Source of the DNA: Amoebophrya sp. A120
Lineage: Eukaryota; Sar; Dinophyceae; Syndiniales; Amoebophryaceae
NCBI GenBank assembly: GCA_905178155.1
Contig: CAJINV010000016.1
Location: 644,259-708,258 of the forward strand
DNA: 64,000 nucleotides
Direction: 5' to 3'
Each line of letters opens with the position of its first letter. The first letter of the stretch is position 1. The notes below the pieces were generated by a model, which was not told the DNA's origin, did no database searches, and saw only the letters and a list, made by a program, of their open reading frames with translations. This document shows positions 11,687-22,741 of the stretch, piece by piece. The translations under genes were made by a program, and so were the position numbers.

Positions 11687-14600
11687 ATGGTGCGTTATTT
11701 TCGTCGTTCACTCCTCGTCCTCGCAGTGTGCTATCCGACGTCCGTGGTTTCCGCTGCGAAAACAGCAGCAGACGAGGATGATTCGCCTTCTCCGGCACCG
11801 TCCGTCTATCCCAACCCAGACCCGCCGCTGTTCCTCAACTTCGACTGCTCCCGGCTCCGGAACGGCACGGCGACCAGCATGGAGGGCCTGGGGTCCCTCT
11901 TCCGGGAGGTCCGCGGTACCCGGGTGTTCGCGAATCTACTTGGGCTAGAACCGCTGGAAACCGTACCCGCGGCGGGCCACGGCGGGGACTGGGAAGCGAG
12001 CCGGGCCTACTTTGGGAGTCTGATCAAGAAAGAGAACAAGGAACTGCTGAAAGACGCGCTGCGGAATTCGACTTCTCTCCACATCTACGACGATTTGCGC
12101 AGAATCTTCGCGCAGCTCCGAACCAGTGGGTATAAGGCGCAGAAAACGGTGGGGAAATTCACGATTTTCTCCAACGCAATCCGGCCGGACGAAGTAGAGC
12201 AACTGATTGAATGGCTCGGCGGCAGCACGTACGGACAAGCGCACAACAAATTTCTGCCGCAGTGCTCGACGAAGGAACTACCCACAACGCCAAAGAAGAA
12301 AAAATCATCAGCTGATCATGCGAAAGCTCCAGAAACAAAGCACCCGTCGGAACTGTGTCGTGAAAAGGTTCTCCGCGCGTCCCGCATGGAGCGGTTGCTT
12401 CCCCGGATCCAAGAACTCCGTATCAAATGTAAAAATGTCTGGGTCTGGAAACTTGTGATGCTGGGTGGCGCATCATGATGAGGCTCCAAATGCTGGCTCA
12501 GCATGACAAGTTTCTGAGCTCCTCGGTGTTGCCTATTCCGCATGACAAACTGCGCTTCTGCATCACAGAAAAACGAAGCTCTTGGGAAACGTGCATGACA
12601 GATTTAACAGTCATGCCAGACAAGCATGACAAACATGAATTCTTCCCGACCCAGACATTTTTACATTTGATACTCCGCGAAGCGGCGCGAAAATCCGGCA
12701 ACGTCGGCATTCTCAACCTCGTCAGCGACCGGTGCCCGGCGCTCATGTGGAACGGCGCGGCGCCGCCGGAAGTGGACGAAGAGTTGCGGGTAGCGGTGCA
12801 CCGCGCGCGGAAGAAGGAGAAGAAAATCATCGAGGCAAAGTCTTCGATCAAACGGGGCAAACTCCGCTTCTCCATCGCGATTCACATCCGGATGGGCGAT
12901 TTGCTGCAGAATGTGCTGTCCTGGACGGGGAAGAAACAACGCGAAGCGGTGACTGTGGTATGCAATTTGCAAGAGTATCGTGCTACGACGTAGGGATTGC
13001 ATGACAATGAATTTTCTTTTCAGAATCCAGAATGGAATGAGTCGTGCGGAATCAGGACAGCGAAAGCACATCTGTCATGCGTGGCCGCAGTTCGTACGCC
13101 TAGTACGATGCTCTTTTGCACTGCATACGCAAGTACGGATAACAAGAGTAAGCCACTGACCGTGACGACGGAGGACGTTTTCGAGACGCTGGAACGAAGC
13201 AAAATGATCTATCCACACCAAATTTATTTCTTCCGAACACACAAATGCGGACCAAGCATGACAAAGGTTCATTCTCGATGCTATTCAGCATGACAAATGC
13301 TCGAGTTTGGGATAATCCTTTTTATGCATTGTTGCACGTGCTGTAAGTAGGAGGGAACAACAAGTTTGTATTGCATATCCTCGACGAGGACACCATGACT
13401 CGCATGAAGAAGACGCACTTCCTATCCTATTTAAAAACGTCCCCACCCCATAGTTGTAATGCAAATCTGCATGCTGAAAATGTTTCTCATGCGGAGCCCC
13501 ATGATCTGGTAACCAAATGCGTGCGCGCGCGCGCGCAGAGCGCGCGCCGGCCCACGAAGCCGGCGCGCGCGCTCTGCGCGCCTGCGATATTGCTTTAGCA
13601 AACGCAGCGCGAAGGCAGTTGCCGTTACCATATAGGGCAACCGCCGGGAGGCGTGAAGGTCAGGGAAATGGCCAGAAATGAAGCGGGAGAAAGGAAAAAA
13701 AGCGGACCAGATGGGAAAATGGCCAGGAGGTCAAAAATGTCGCAATAACGGCAGAAACCAAGCGGGAGAAGGTGAAAAAAGAGCACTTTTGCGGTCTGGC
13801 CCACTTCGTATCTGAAAAAGAGACGGACTATTTTTTGCTCCGCCCGCTGGCCAGCTGCGTTGGAGAAGCAGGCCCGCGACCTGTTCGGAAGCCTTGGGTC
13901 GCTTCGTAACTGGAAAAAGTTGGAAAAAAATGGCAAAAAATTGCTTCATAACGTGGGTGGAAGCAATCGTCGGACTTTGTGCAAATCACCCGGGCCACTT
14001 GGAAAATGGGAAAAGATGAAAAATTGCGCAAAAGCGCAATCCCTTCGCAGGCTTCAAAACTGCCACCCAGGTGCGGGCGGCGAAAATGTCCAGGCCGCCC
14101 GGGCCACTTGGAAACCAGAAAAAGATGAAAAATTGCGCGAAAGCGCAATCCCTCCGCAGGCTTCAAAACTGCCAGTCAGCTGCGGTCGGTGAAAATGTCC
14201 AGGTCGCCCGGGCCACTTGAAAACCAGAAAAAGAAAAAAAAATGCGCAAAAACGCAATCCCTCCGCAGGCTTCAAAACTGCGAGGCAGCTGCGGTCGGTG
14301 AAAATGTCCGGAGCCCTTCGGCCACATAGAAACTTGAAAAAAAAGGAAAAATTGGCAAAAGTTGAGAACCCCCGGCAGGCTTACAAACTGGCCACCAAGG
14401 GCGGTCCGGCGGGCGCGCGCTTGCGCCATACCATCGCGATTGGGGAAAAAAAAATGCATTAGAAGCGGGCGGAGGCATGTCCCAAAATCCACGCTTGCTC
14501 TGGGTTGTGGGCACCAATTCGGGACCTCCGCCGCGTCTGAAATGCCCGACTTTGGTGGCCCAGCAGGGTCCGCGGGTTTGTGGTTTCGCACATACCTTCC

Positions 14601-16385
14601 TGGCCAGGGGGCCAGTTTGTCATGCAGGGGGCTAGAAAGGATGCCCCGCTGCGAAATAGCAGACCGGATCTCGCCTGCAATGCTTATCGCAGGAGCCTGC
14701 GGGCCGCCGCGGGCTCCACCACTTCCCCGCGGCCCTTCTGGCCAGGGGGCCAGTTTCTCACGCAGGGGGCTTGGAGAAGAAGTAGTGGGACTGTAATCAA
14801 AAACAAATAGCGCCAAAGCGCGGCCCGCAGGGCCGCGTTTTCGCCGCGCGGCTGGTTAGGCTTTCGCGCTGGTTAGATTTTCGCGCACGCATTTGGTTAC
14901 CAATATCGCCCTCCGGGCGCGACCTTCATTAGCATTTTCTAATCGTGTTTTGCAATTTGTCATGCTCCAATCAGCATGGTATGCTAGATCTGTGATGCTG
15001 CTGAGCTAGCTCAAACAGCACTACACTACGAATGCAAATTTGTCATGTAAAACAGCCAAAACTTGTGGATTTGTCTAGCCGATTCCCCATCTTGACTATG
15101 GTGTGGGGACGTTTTTACTCAGGATACTTCCTCGACAAGTGTGCCATCCGGCACATCCTAGTCGCGTCGCACGGACGGGAAAGCGAGAAGTGCCAGAAGA
15201 AGGCGGCGGAGCGGCGGCACGCCCCGTTTCTCAAATACCCGGTCGCGTATTTTCAAAAAGTGTTGAAAAGTCTGTTCCAAGACGTCCCGGTGCTGTCGAT
15301 TGGGCTGATGGAGAAGACCGTCGACATTCACATTTTCTCGGACGCGCCCGAAGAGTGGTTCCAGTCGTTCAAAGCGGCGTACTATCAAATGCAAAAATGT
15401 CTGGGTCTGGAAGAATAACTTGTGATGCGCATTTCAGAACATAGAAAAATCTCTAATGCATAGGCAGCAAAAATTGCCCACTTTCTGTCACCAAAGTGGG
15501 GGGCTTGTCATGCGGATTCGGCATTGCGGAAGCTTCTCGAAACCTGTGATGGTAGAGCTTCCATGCCAGATCTTCTGCGTCATGCAAAAACAGCATGAGT
15601 CTTCCAGACCCAGACACTTTCACATTTGATACGTACGGCGCGGAGGTGGTTACTGTGCACGGGGACGGAGACGGGAAGTCGTTGTTGATCGGAGAGGAAG
15701 TAGCGGTTGACGGGGAAAATGAGGGTGATCAGGACGAGAGCACGAAGATCCAAAAAACGAAAACTCTCCCGGCGGACTTGGACCATTTAATTTTTTCCGA
15801 CATTCTGATTTACGGTGAGGGCAACCTCGGCCGGCTCGCCGCGTTTCTGAACCCGGACGGGATCAAGTTGCAGGCACCGTGCGGGCGGACCGGAAACGTG
15901 GAGGGGGATATGGTGGTGAACGTGCAAAAGAACGGGGAAATTCCCGAGGGGGAAAAAATCAACGACAAGTTCTCGGTCATGCTGAAGAACAAGATGGGCA
16001 GTAGCGGTGTCACGATGAATCAGCGAGGTAAGGTATCCTGTGCGAAAACGTCCCCACCCCATAGTTGTAATGCAAATCTGCATGCTCAAAATGTTTCTCA
16101 TGCCGAGCCCCATCATGACATACATTTTCTAGTCGTGTTTCGAGATTTGTGATGCTCCAACTAGTATGCTATGCTAGATCTGTGATGCTTCTGAACTAGC
16201 TAGACAGGATTACCGTACGAGGCCAAACTTGTCATGCGCAACACCCAAAGCTTGTCGATTTGTCTAGCAGATTTCCCATCTTGACTAAGGGGTGGGGACG
16301 TTTTTGCTCAGGATATAAGGGACAGGTGCCCCGCCGGGGAAAGGAGACGATTATGCGCCCGGAGAAGATCAAAACGGAGTTGTGA
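11687..16385 (+). CDS. Secretory-pathway glycosyltransferase-like protein with HIRMGD motif
   Basis: Starts at ATG 11687 with a hydrophobic signal or anchor (MVRYFRRSLLVLAVCYPTS), so the product enters the secretory pathway. Seven exons (11687-12420, 12678-12958, 13133-13209, 13383-13422, 15132-15382, 15637-16033, 16321-16385) total 1845 nt, giving 614 residues, with all six introns being introner-like elements. Motifs are AIHIRMGDLL, then VDIHIFSDAPEEWF, then DHLIFSDILIYGEGNLGRLA. Fucosyltransferase-like GT-B proteins use an HxRxGD motif, a strand ending in (F/Y)S(D/E) and a late Asp-Ser segment in the same order, so I infer a sugar transferase. The donor and acceptor are unknown. The middle exon is only 40 nt. 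The Lys-rich stretch PKKKKSS precedes the first intron. Confidence 0.6.
12421..12672. mobile_element. Introner-like element, family A
   Basis: Ends TATCAAATGTAAAAATG on both sides, inverted, followed by the core. Duplication CTCCG (12416-12420, 12673-12677) is exact. Removal joins IQEL-REAARK in the glycosyltransferase-like gene. Confidence 0.95.
12959..13127. mobile_element. Introner-like element, family F, duplication lost
   Basis: Ends TATGCAATTTGCAAGAGTATC and, inverted, TATGCAGTGCAAAAGAGCATC. The flanking pentamers TGTGG and CGCAA no longer match, so this is probably an old copy. Removal by the same rule still gives an open frame (AVTV-GTDNKS). Confidence 0.75.
13210..13377. mobile_element. 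Introner-like element, family I
   Basis: Ends TATCCACACCAAATTTATTT and, inverted, TATGCAATACAAACTTGTTG. Flanks TGATC and TCCTC match at 3 of 5. Removal joins ERSKMI-DEDTMT in frame. Confidence 0.7.
13507..14902. mobile_element. Nested non-autonomous element with TGGTAACCAAATGCGTGCGCG ends
   Basis: A 21-bp inverted repeat (13507-13527 and about 14882-14902) bounds about 1.4 kb that other family B elements lack. The interior is GC-rich near the edges and carries a tandem array in the middle. No coding capacity is seen. A flanking duplication is not clear, and the outer edges may extend a few bases. Confidence 0.7.
13880..14395. repeat. Tandem repeat, about 109 bp per unit, inside the nested element
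   Basis: The marker CGGGCCACTT or a variant recurs at 13991, 14100, 14209 and 14319, each followed by GAAAAAG-rich then CTTCAAAACTGCC sequence. An older, worn copy begins near 13880. This explains the open frames on both strands here. Confidence 0.85.
15383..15631. mobile_element. Introner-like element, family A
   Basis: Ends TATCAAATGCAAAAATG and, inverted, TATCAAATGTGAAAGTG. Duplication CGTAC (15378-15382, 15632-15636) is exact. Removal joins FKAAY-GAEVVTV. Confidence 0.94.
16034..16315. mobile_element. Introner-like element, family B
   Basis: Ends TATCCTGTGCGAAAACGTCC and, inverted, TATCCTGAGCAAAAACGTCC. Duplication TAAGG (16029-16033, 16316-16320) is exact. Removal joins QRGK-GQVPRR, 65 nt before the stop codon. 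Confidence 0.94.
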
Positions 16386-17852
16386 AGAGGGGAAAGAAGG
16401 AAGAAATAATGTTCATTTCGGAATTTCAGGCGAAGATAACGGCGCTCGGAAGTTTATCTGAGCTATCGCCATTATGGAAACTAGCAGAAACCGAGGTGCG
16501 CTGCGCTTGCACTTTCATACCAGGAAAAAAAGCGCAGGCGAAGTACAATTTTCAGAACTTTGTACATGATTTTGCAGGGGGGTAAAATTCCTAGAATGAA
16601 TTCTGAGTTTCTACGAAAAGCGGAGCTTTGACAGCACAGCTGAAGCTTGACTGTACTATGGCTCCTCTCTCTGCTGTTGCTTCTTGACTGGAATTTGTAT
16701 TAAGACAAAGCAATCGTCAGCTTCGTACTTCATTGTCGTCGTGTCGCCACACGAGAGCGAGTCTTCGGAGGGTGAGAGCGTCGTCTTGGTCTAGTCATTT
16801 TGATCTGCCACCGCGTGATATTTTGGTCGAATTGATTTGTGTAGCCAACGAGAGCTCGGAGGAAGGGATTGTTCGTTCATTTCGTTCAGGGACGGAAAGA
16901 ATCAATATCCCCTCTACATGCTTTGAATTTTCAACTCGCTACTTTGTCTTTGTCTGTCACGCTTCCTTTCATCACAGTTGCGGTTTCAAAATTTCAGATC
17001 GACAACAAGCTCGATCTTGCTAAATACAAAAATGAACCCGATAAAATTCGAGAACTTCTGATAGTTTAATCAGAGATATCATCACCGCTCGCTCCTACCT
17101 CCGCGAGCAGCACCGACGAGACTTGAATACCAGTGCAGCACAAAAATTTTTGTACGCTGCTAAAGAGAACTCCAACCGGCTTCAGCGGTACCGGTGCTCC
17201 TTCTGTAGTAGCTCAACGGGCTTGAGCAGATTGTTACTACGCTGCGCGACTCATTTTCCAGCAGACCAGACGACAGGCGACAGTGTGTGTTGACGCGATT
17301 ACGTTGAGGGCGGTATCTTGAAGCGATTACGTCCGCTATCCCCCTTCAAGTTCAACTACATCGTGCGACGGCCAACTGTTTCGGAACTACGCTAGCAGAA
17401 GGGAGGCACAGCCGCAGAAAATAGAACTTCGGCGGAAAGCAAAGCGTCGGTTTTCCTACAACTATCGAGAAGCTGTACTGCAGGCGGGACCCGGCTGCCG
17501 CTGTGTGTTGATCAAACACGACAAAAACTGTCCGTTCTTGTGGCAAGACCAAGAAGGACCTGCATTTCCTACTCGCAACCAGTGCACTTTCGGTGGATCA
17601 TCATCCAGGTGTAAAGTTCTCGTGGTCTAACATCAAACTGTGATCAATAACGAGCAGATGGAAGGAACAAGAACACGGGAAAATAAGCAACACCAACAAC
17701 ATCCGGATAGACGTAGAATCTTCTCGAGGTAAGAAGATAAAAACTAGAAAAGATACAGGAGCAACCACTTCTCGACAACTGCGTGGAACAGAACAGAATC
17801 AAAAGCAGCTTTCATCTACTTCCACAACCAGCGCTACAAGCACTGCCACAAG
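16386..17852. other. Intergenic region and probable 5' leader of the kinase gene
   Basis: No coding potential beyond short chance frames and no introner or repeat array. The stretch just before 17853 lacks other ATGs in a good frame. It should hold the 3' end of one gene and the promoter of the next, but no signal is recognisable. Confidence 0.5.
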
Positions 17853-20800
17853 ATGCACAAGTACAAGCTGCTTTCGAAGAAGGGTGAGGGTACCTTTTCC
17901 GAGGTGCTGAAATCCCAGTCAATAAAAACCGGACGGTACGTATCCTTAGTGAAAACGTCCTCACCCCAGAGTTGTCGTGCAAGTTTCGATGCCCACAACG
18001 TTTTTGTAGTGCGCAGCAACATGAGAGGTTTTTTCCCATGGTGTTTTGCAATTTGTCATGCTATTATCAGGATCAGGTAAGTAGTAGTTTTCTGATGCGG
18101 CTGCACCAGCTAAGCTGCACTGCACTACAGAGAGAAACTTCTCATGCGCGACTCCCAAAGCTTCTGGTTTTCTGTTGCACATTCCCCATCTTCACTACAG
18201 GGTGGGGACGTTTTTACTCAGGATAGTGCGTGGCCATAAAATGCATGAAGAACCGGTTCGAGTCCATCGATCAGGTCAACAACCTGAGGGAAATCCAGGC
18301 GTTGAGGAGGTTACAGGGCCACGCAAATATTATCCACAGTGAAGATTTTTTTCCGTACACGAACTTCCTTGCACATGCGATGATGATGATGATGATGAAA
18401 AACAAAGCTGTGTTTGTTTACCAACCAGATTTGACATGATTGTACCGGTTGGCAAAAATTTGTGATGCATTTTGCAAGAGTGCGGCAAATTTCTACTGCA
18501 TAAATATCATCACACTCCACGAAGTGCTGTATGACGAACCAACGGGGCGACTAGCACTGGTCTTTGAGTTGATGGACATGAACCTCTACGAGCTGATCAG
18601 GGGGAGAAGGTAATTTGTGTTGCAAGAAATGCGACCTGTAACCCGATTTGTCTTGCATTAATGGAGAACTACTGAAGATAAAACACTAACTTACTATCTA
18701 TCAGGCACTACGTTCCGGAAGAGAAAGTGAGAACGTTCATGCGATCACTACTACGCGCTCTGGATCACATGCACCGAAACGGGATTTTCCATCGAGACGT
18801 GAAGCCAGAAAACTTGCTGCTGCAGGAAGACACCCTGAAATTAGCAGACTTAGGGAGTTGTCGAGGTGAAAAGTAGTTTTATTTTTTGCGATCATGATGT
18901 TCTTGCATAGGTGCAGAGCGCATGACAAAAATCCATAGAATTTGTCTTGCATTTATTGTACTATGATGCAAATATTATTTAACTCGCAGGTATATATTCC
19001 CGACCACCCTACACGGAATACATCAGTACAAGGTGGTATCGTGCACCCGAGTGTCTTATGCATTGCAAAAATGTCTGGGTCTGGAAGGATGCAACTTGTC
19101 ATGCTAAGTCTGGATAGTACAAAAATTTGTGTTGCATGATTACCAAAAGGTGTCCACGTTTGAACAAGATTAGCGGCAGTTTGTCATGCAGGACAGACAT
19201 GATAGAGACTTCGCAGAACCTCTCATGCTAGGTGCTGCATTGCAGACCTCGGGGGGCATGAAAAACATGCATGGCAAGTTTGCATTCTTCCAGACCCAGA
19301 CATTTTTACATTTGATATGTCTGCTTACAGACGGATTCTACTCCTACAAAATGGACCTCTTCGCGGCGGGGTGTGTGTGGTTCGAGGTATGATTTAAAGT
19401 ACATTTTTCTTCGGTAAAAATATAATTTTTGTATACCGCAACAAACATTTTGATCCGCTTGAAATGAAATTCCTTCTCGCAGCATGATGCACCAACATGA
19501 GATTTGTTTTCGGTTAAAAAGAAAAAACCTGCTCCCCCACAGGTTATGGCTCTGTTCCCGCTGTTCCCCGGGCAAAATGAGATGGATCAGCTGCAGAAAA
19601 TACACGGCATTCTCGGCACGCCGAACGAGGAGGTGCTGCGAAAATTCAAGCTCAATTCCGATGTGGCCTTTCCGGAAAAGAAGGGCACGGGGATCGACCA
19701 CTTGATACCCCACGCGAGTTTGGACGTGTTATCCGTGCTGAAAAAGTTACTGCGATACGACCCGGAGGAAAGAATAACAGCGAGGCACGGGTATAAGTAT
19801 GGATGAATTTTGTCATGCAGAGCGTGCAGTAGAAAACTTCGTGGTGGACGGATTCAAACAGTATTCAAAATTTATCATGCGCAAAATCTGGGAATGATGG
19901 AATGCTTGTTTATGCACCGAATTAATATACCAACACACATGATCACCCAGGTTGCTTTCCCCCTACTTCGAAGAGGTCCCAGAGCGCACGGTGCCACTGC
20001 ACACGAACAGCATCGAGCAAGCACCGACGAGCACATTCTGTATTCATAAACTCTTATTTGCTCTATGTATGTTGTATGCATCAGAAGTGATGTCTGTCAT
20101 GCGGGAGCGACAGTCCTATACGACAATCCTATATTTGAAAACAAACCATCAGATCGCACGGGCGGTAACCAGTCCACGGTGTCAGACAACCACGATACAG
20201 ACCGACACCACGAAAGCACACACCATGCTATCACCGGGATAGTTTTTGAAAATTTGTAAATGCATAATCGGTTTTAATATTGCATGATGGCATTATTGTT
20301 AATTGAGGAAACCACAAGGACAACCAGGATAATTCCATGGAAAGTACTCATCATTTTATGCATTATGCATTACAGAAAAACTGTCCAAATTTTCATATCC
20401 ACAAAGGACCAGGCGCAGGCGAAAACAAATCTCCCACCAATCCATGCCAAGAACTACGAAAGAGAAGAATCTGACACTCGGAGTCAATTGTAGGTACTAG
20501 GCCTCTCTGCCAAAAAGGTTTGTAGTCCTCTCCATTGATGCACGAAAGGATGAAACACATCGCAAAAATTGACTCCAATCCGAGTTTCTGTTGCATACTT
20601 GCCAAACCAAGCACATGAAGCCGTTTAAGTTCAAACCGAAGAACTTCGGGTTGCACAGTACCATGAGCGGGTTCGGGGGGAACTACGGGATATCCAGTGT
20701 AAAAGTATCGAAGTCGCTCGTACTACACTAGTTGCAATTTCATTCGTGACAGAAGTGTGTTGCGGTTTCTGAATTATCCGCATGTCAATTTTCATTTTTC

Positions 20801-20965
20801 GTTTTGGAAAATGAATTTCTCCAATTCGTATGAATGCAATTGATTGTACTGCAAGTGCGATACTTTTGCAATGCATACGGGAACACCGGTGGCAATGCGT
20901 ACCTGTCCGGAATGAACGCAACGATGCACAAATCCAAGTTCTTCAAGAAGAGCAGCATGCGATAA
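17853..20965 (+). CDS. MOK: MOK/MAK-like protein kinase
   Basis: A Ser/Thr kinase of the MAPK-related RCK (MAK/MOK/ICK) group, members of which act at cilia and flagella. Order of motifs: glycine loop [13 protein letters not shown], catalytic lysine [18 protein letters not shown], then LADLGS (DLG in place of DFG), activation loop [14 protein letters not shown], and [18 protein letters not shown]. Exons run 17853-17940, 18231-18330, 18508-18609, 18705-18865, 18990-19056, 19323-19386, 19543-19790 and from 19951. GT-AG introns are 18610-18704, 18866-18989, 19387-19542 and 19791-19950; three more are introners. The tail between about 20030 and 20690 has further introns whose edges I cannot fix. 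The last exons encode a Gly/Asn-rich end, closing [10 protein letters not shown] at 20965. Confidence 0.93.
17941..18225. mobile_element. Introner-like element, family B
   Basis: Ends TATCCTTAGTGAAAACGTCC and, inverted, TATCCTGAGTAAAAACGTCC. Flanks GTACG and GTGCG match at 4 of 5. Removal yields TGRY-VAIKCM, exactly the kinase consensus around the catalytic lysine. Confidence 0.95.
18331..18502. mobile_element. Introner-like element, family I
   Basis: Ends TATCCACAGTGAAGATTTTT and, inverted, TATGCAGTAGAAATTTGCCG. Duplication AATAT (18326-18330, 18503-18507) is exact. Removal restores the kinase segment [10 protein letters not shown]. Contains a short ATG microsatellite at about 18378-18398. 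Confidence 0.88.
19057..19317. mobile_element. Introner-like element, family A
   Basis: Ends TATGCATTGCAAAAATG and, inverted, TATCAAATGTAAAAATG. Duplication TGTCT (19052-19056, 19318-19322) is exact. Removal gives [11 protein letters not shown], matching MOK-family consensus with no extra residue. This fixes the excision rule. Confidence 0.96.
20691..20877. mobile_element. Introner-like element, family F
   Basis: Ends TATCCAGTGTAAAAGTATCG and, inverted, TATGCATTGCAAAAGTATCG. Duplication CGGGA (20686-20690, 20878-20882) is exact. Removal joins [11 protein letters not shown] near the end of the kinase gene. Confidence 0.92.
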
Positions 20966-22741
20966 TTGTCCGGGGGCTTTTGCATCACAGATTTGGAGGA
21001 CACTGTCTTGCTTGTTCGTCTAAAACGCTAGTCGTGTCACAGTACTACGTAATGTGATGAACAGAGTGATTTTATTCACGATTTTATCAAGCAAAAACCT
21101 GTACTTACGATGGAGAATAGTCAGTCTCGCACGACACTGCTCATGACACGTGCTTTGGAAGCGTCGAACATCAATCGTCGAGACTCGAACTCCTCAATGC
21201 TATCTCAGAAACGCAAGAAAATTCCGTGTGAAAACCTATAACACCAATATAGTCTTCTGACAATCGTATTCGTCAATATTATGGAAAAATCAATCGAATT
21301 TGCAATGCCAAACTCAGAAACGCTTTTAATTAATCCACAAGATGTTAACGCGACCTATACCTCTAGTACGGACATATCAAAACCTGAAACTTTATTCTGA
21401 CACTTCACCAAGAGGAAACAAGTAATAGCCTAAAAGCTTAAACTCTTATAGCTCACGCTTTGTAACCTATGATCTTCTTCGCCACGGCCGTGGGGTCTTA
21501 GCCGTAGCAAGATAAAAACCTATGCAATAAATCACGCTTGTTCTAAAGCCTGGCACGCTGTTGTAGTACTTGTACTTACTTCTACCCAAGAAGATATCTA
21601 TACCACTCGAGTTCAGCATCAAAGTGCAAGTGGTAGGAAAGTTTTTGCTAGCAGCAACAGGAGTGTCGGAGTGCTTGCTTCTAGAACTTCGATCAAATAA
21701 TGGACACTTGGATCATGAAAACGCAGAAACGTATACAACTCGCGACAGAGGAGAAGGCGTAAGATATGGCACTTCAACTCGAGGACATTAGGTGTGACGT
21801 CCGGTCGCTGAGCTGTCGGAAAAAAAGAACTTCTTCACGAAGACTAATGATCCAAACACTTCTTCTAATGCGCGGCGATTTAATATCGAAAAGGAGGAAA
21901 GAAATAACGCGAGGTGACCACGAACTGCTTCTGCTGCTGTGATGTAGTTGTTGTGTATACAAGAGTTTTGGAAAGTTAGAAATCTCAGGGCCTGGAGTTC
22001 TGTACAGATCTGCCTGCAACAACCCTGCGGCAGAAGTTGCAAGGCTTTCTGGATACAGGCGCGCAACTACCTGGTGAACACGATGCGAGTCAGCTGGTTG
22101 TTTCGTGCGGGTTTATCAAAAATCTTGTGTTCGTCTTCCCCGATGTGTGGTCCTCACGTTGATGTCTAACTGGTTTTAATGTTCTCGTTGTTTGAAAAGG
22201 AATTGCTGTTCTTGATGCTGCTCGCAAAATATGATCCTAGCCGACCTGCGTTTCGTGCGGAAGGTAACATCAAGCTTGTTGAACTTTGAAATCGCTCGTC
22301 CTGGTCAACGAAACAAGAAGACGATCCCAAGGTGGTTGTAAACGCTGGTTAAGAATTGCGCGGTTCTGTACGAACAATCAAAATTTCTACCATTGTAAAG
22401 AAGGCTACGGCGCAACAAGGCAAATGAGAATTGCACTGCTCTAGACTTTTGCGAGGAATGCAGTTCTTTCACTGCAAAAAAAATGACCACCTCGTCCAGA
22501 GAAGGGGAAAAGCAGATCCAGCCAGTTGGGGTGGGTCGCGTGGCCGTCCTCGGTTCTTGCGCGGCACGAACAAAAATGCGCTTCTCCCAAAAGAACCGCG
22601 GCCCAAGTATCCGGGGGAGGACCGGGGAAAGGCAGACGAAACCGCTCAGAGCTAGATCAAGTGGTGACGTAATGTTCACTGCATTACGACGGTAAAAAGA
22701 GGAAAGCAGAGTTGTACAAAGACCACCGCCGGCGGAGCATA
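20966..22741. other. Intergenic region, nothing recognised
   Basis: Mixed-composition DNA with only short frames. No introner, tandem array or RNA gene is apparent. It must contain the kinase 3' untranslated region and the next promoter. Confidence 0.5.

Larger units (their letters stand above)
13423..15126. mobile_element. Introner-like element, family B, swollen to 1704 bp
   Basis: Typical B ends (TTTAAAAACGTCCCCACCCC left; GTGGGGACGTTTTTACTCAG right) enclose a nested element of about 1.4 kb. Duplication CTTCC (13418-13422, 15127-15131) is exact. Removal joins KKTHF-LDKCAIR in the glycosyltransferase-like gene. Confidence 0.92.

Noticed and set aside
12426-12660. GT-AG pairs inside family A ends (GTAAAA to CAG) as true splice sites
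   Set aside because: Using them adds 20 nt of element arm to the mRNA and breaks the frame; the same holds at other sites tested.
18250-18270. tRNA-like T-loop GGTTCGAGTCC
   Set aside because: It lies in a kinase exon coding for KNRFESID and has no matching acceptor or anticodon arms.
22305-22679. Leftward ORF of 124 codons before the giant gene
   Set aside because: No recognisable motif and overlapped by equally long frames on the other strand.
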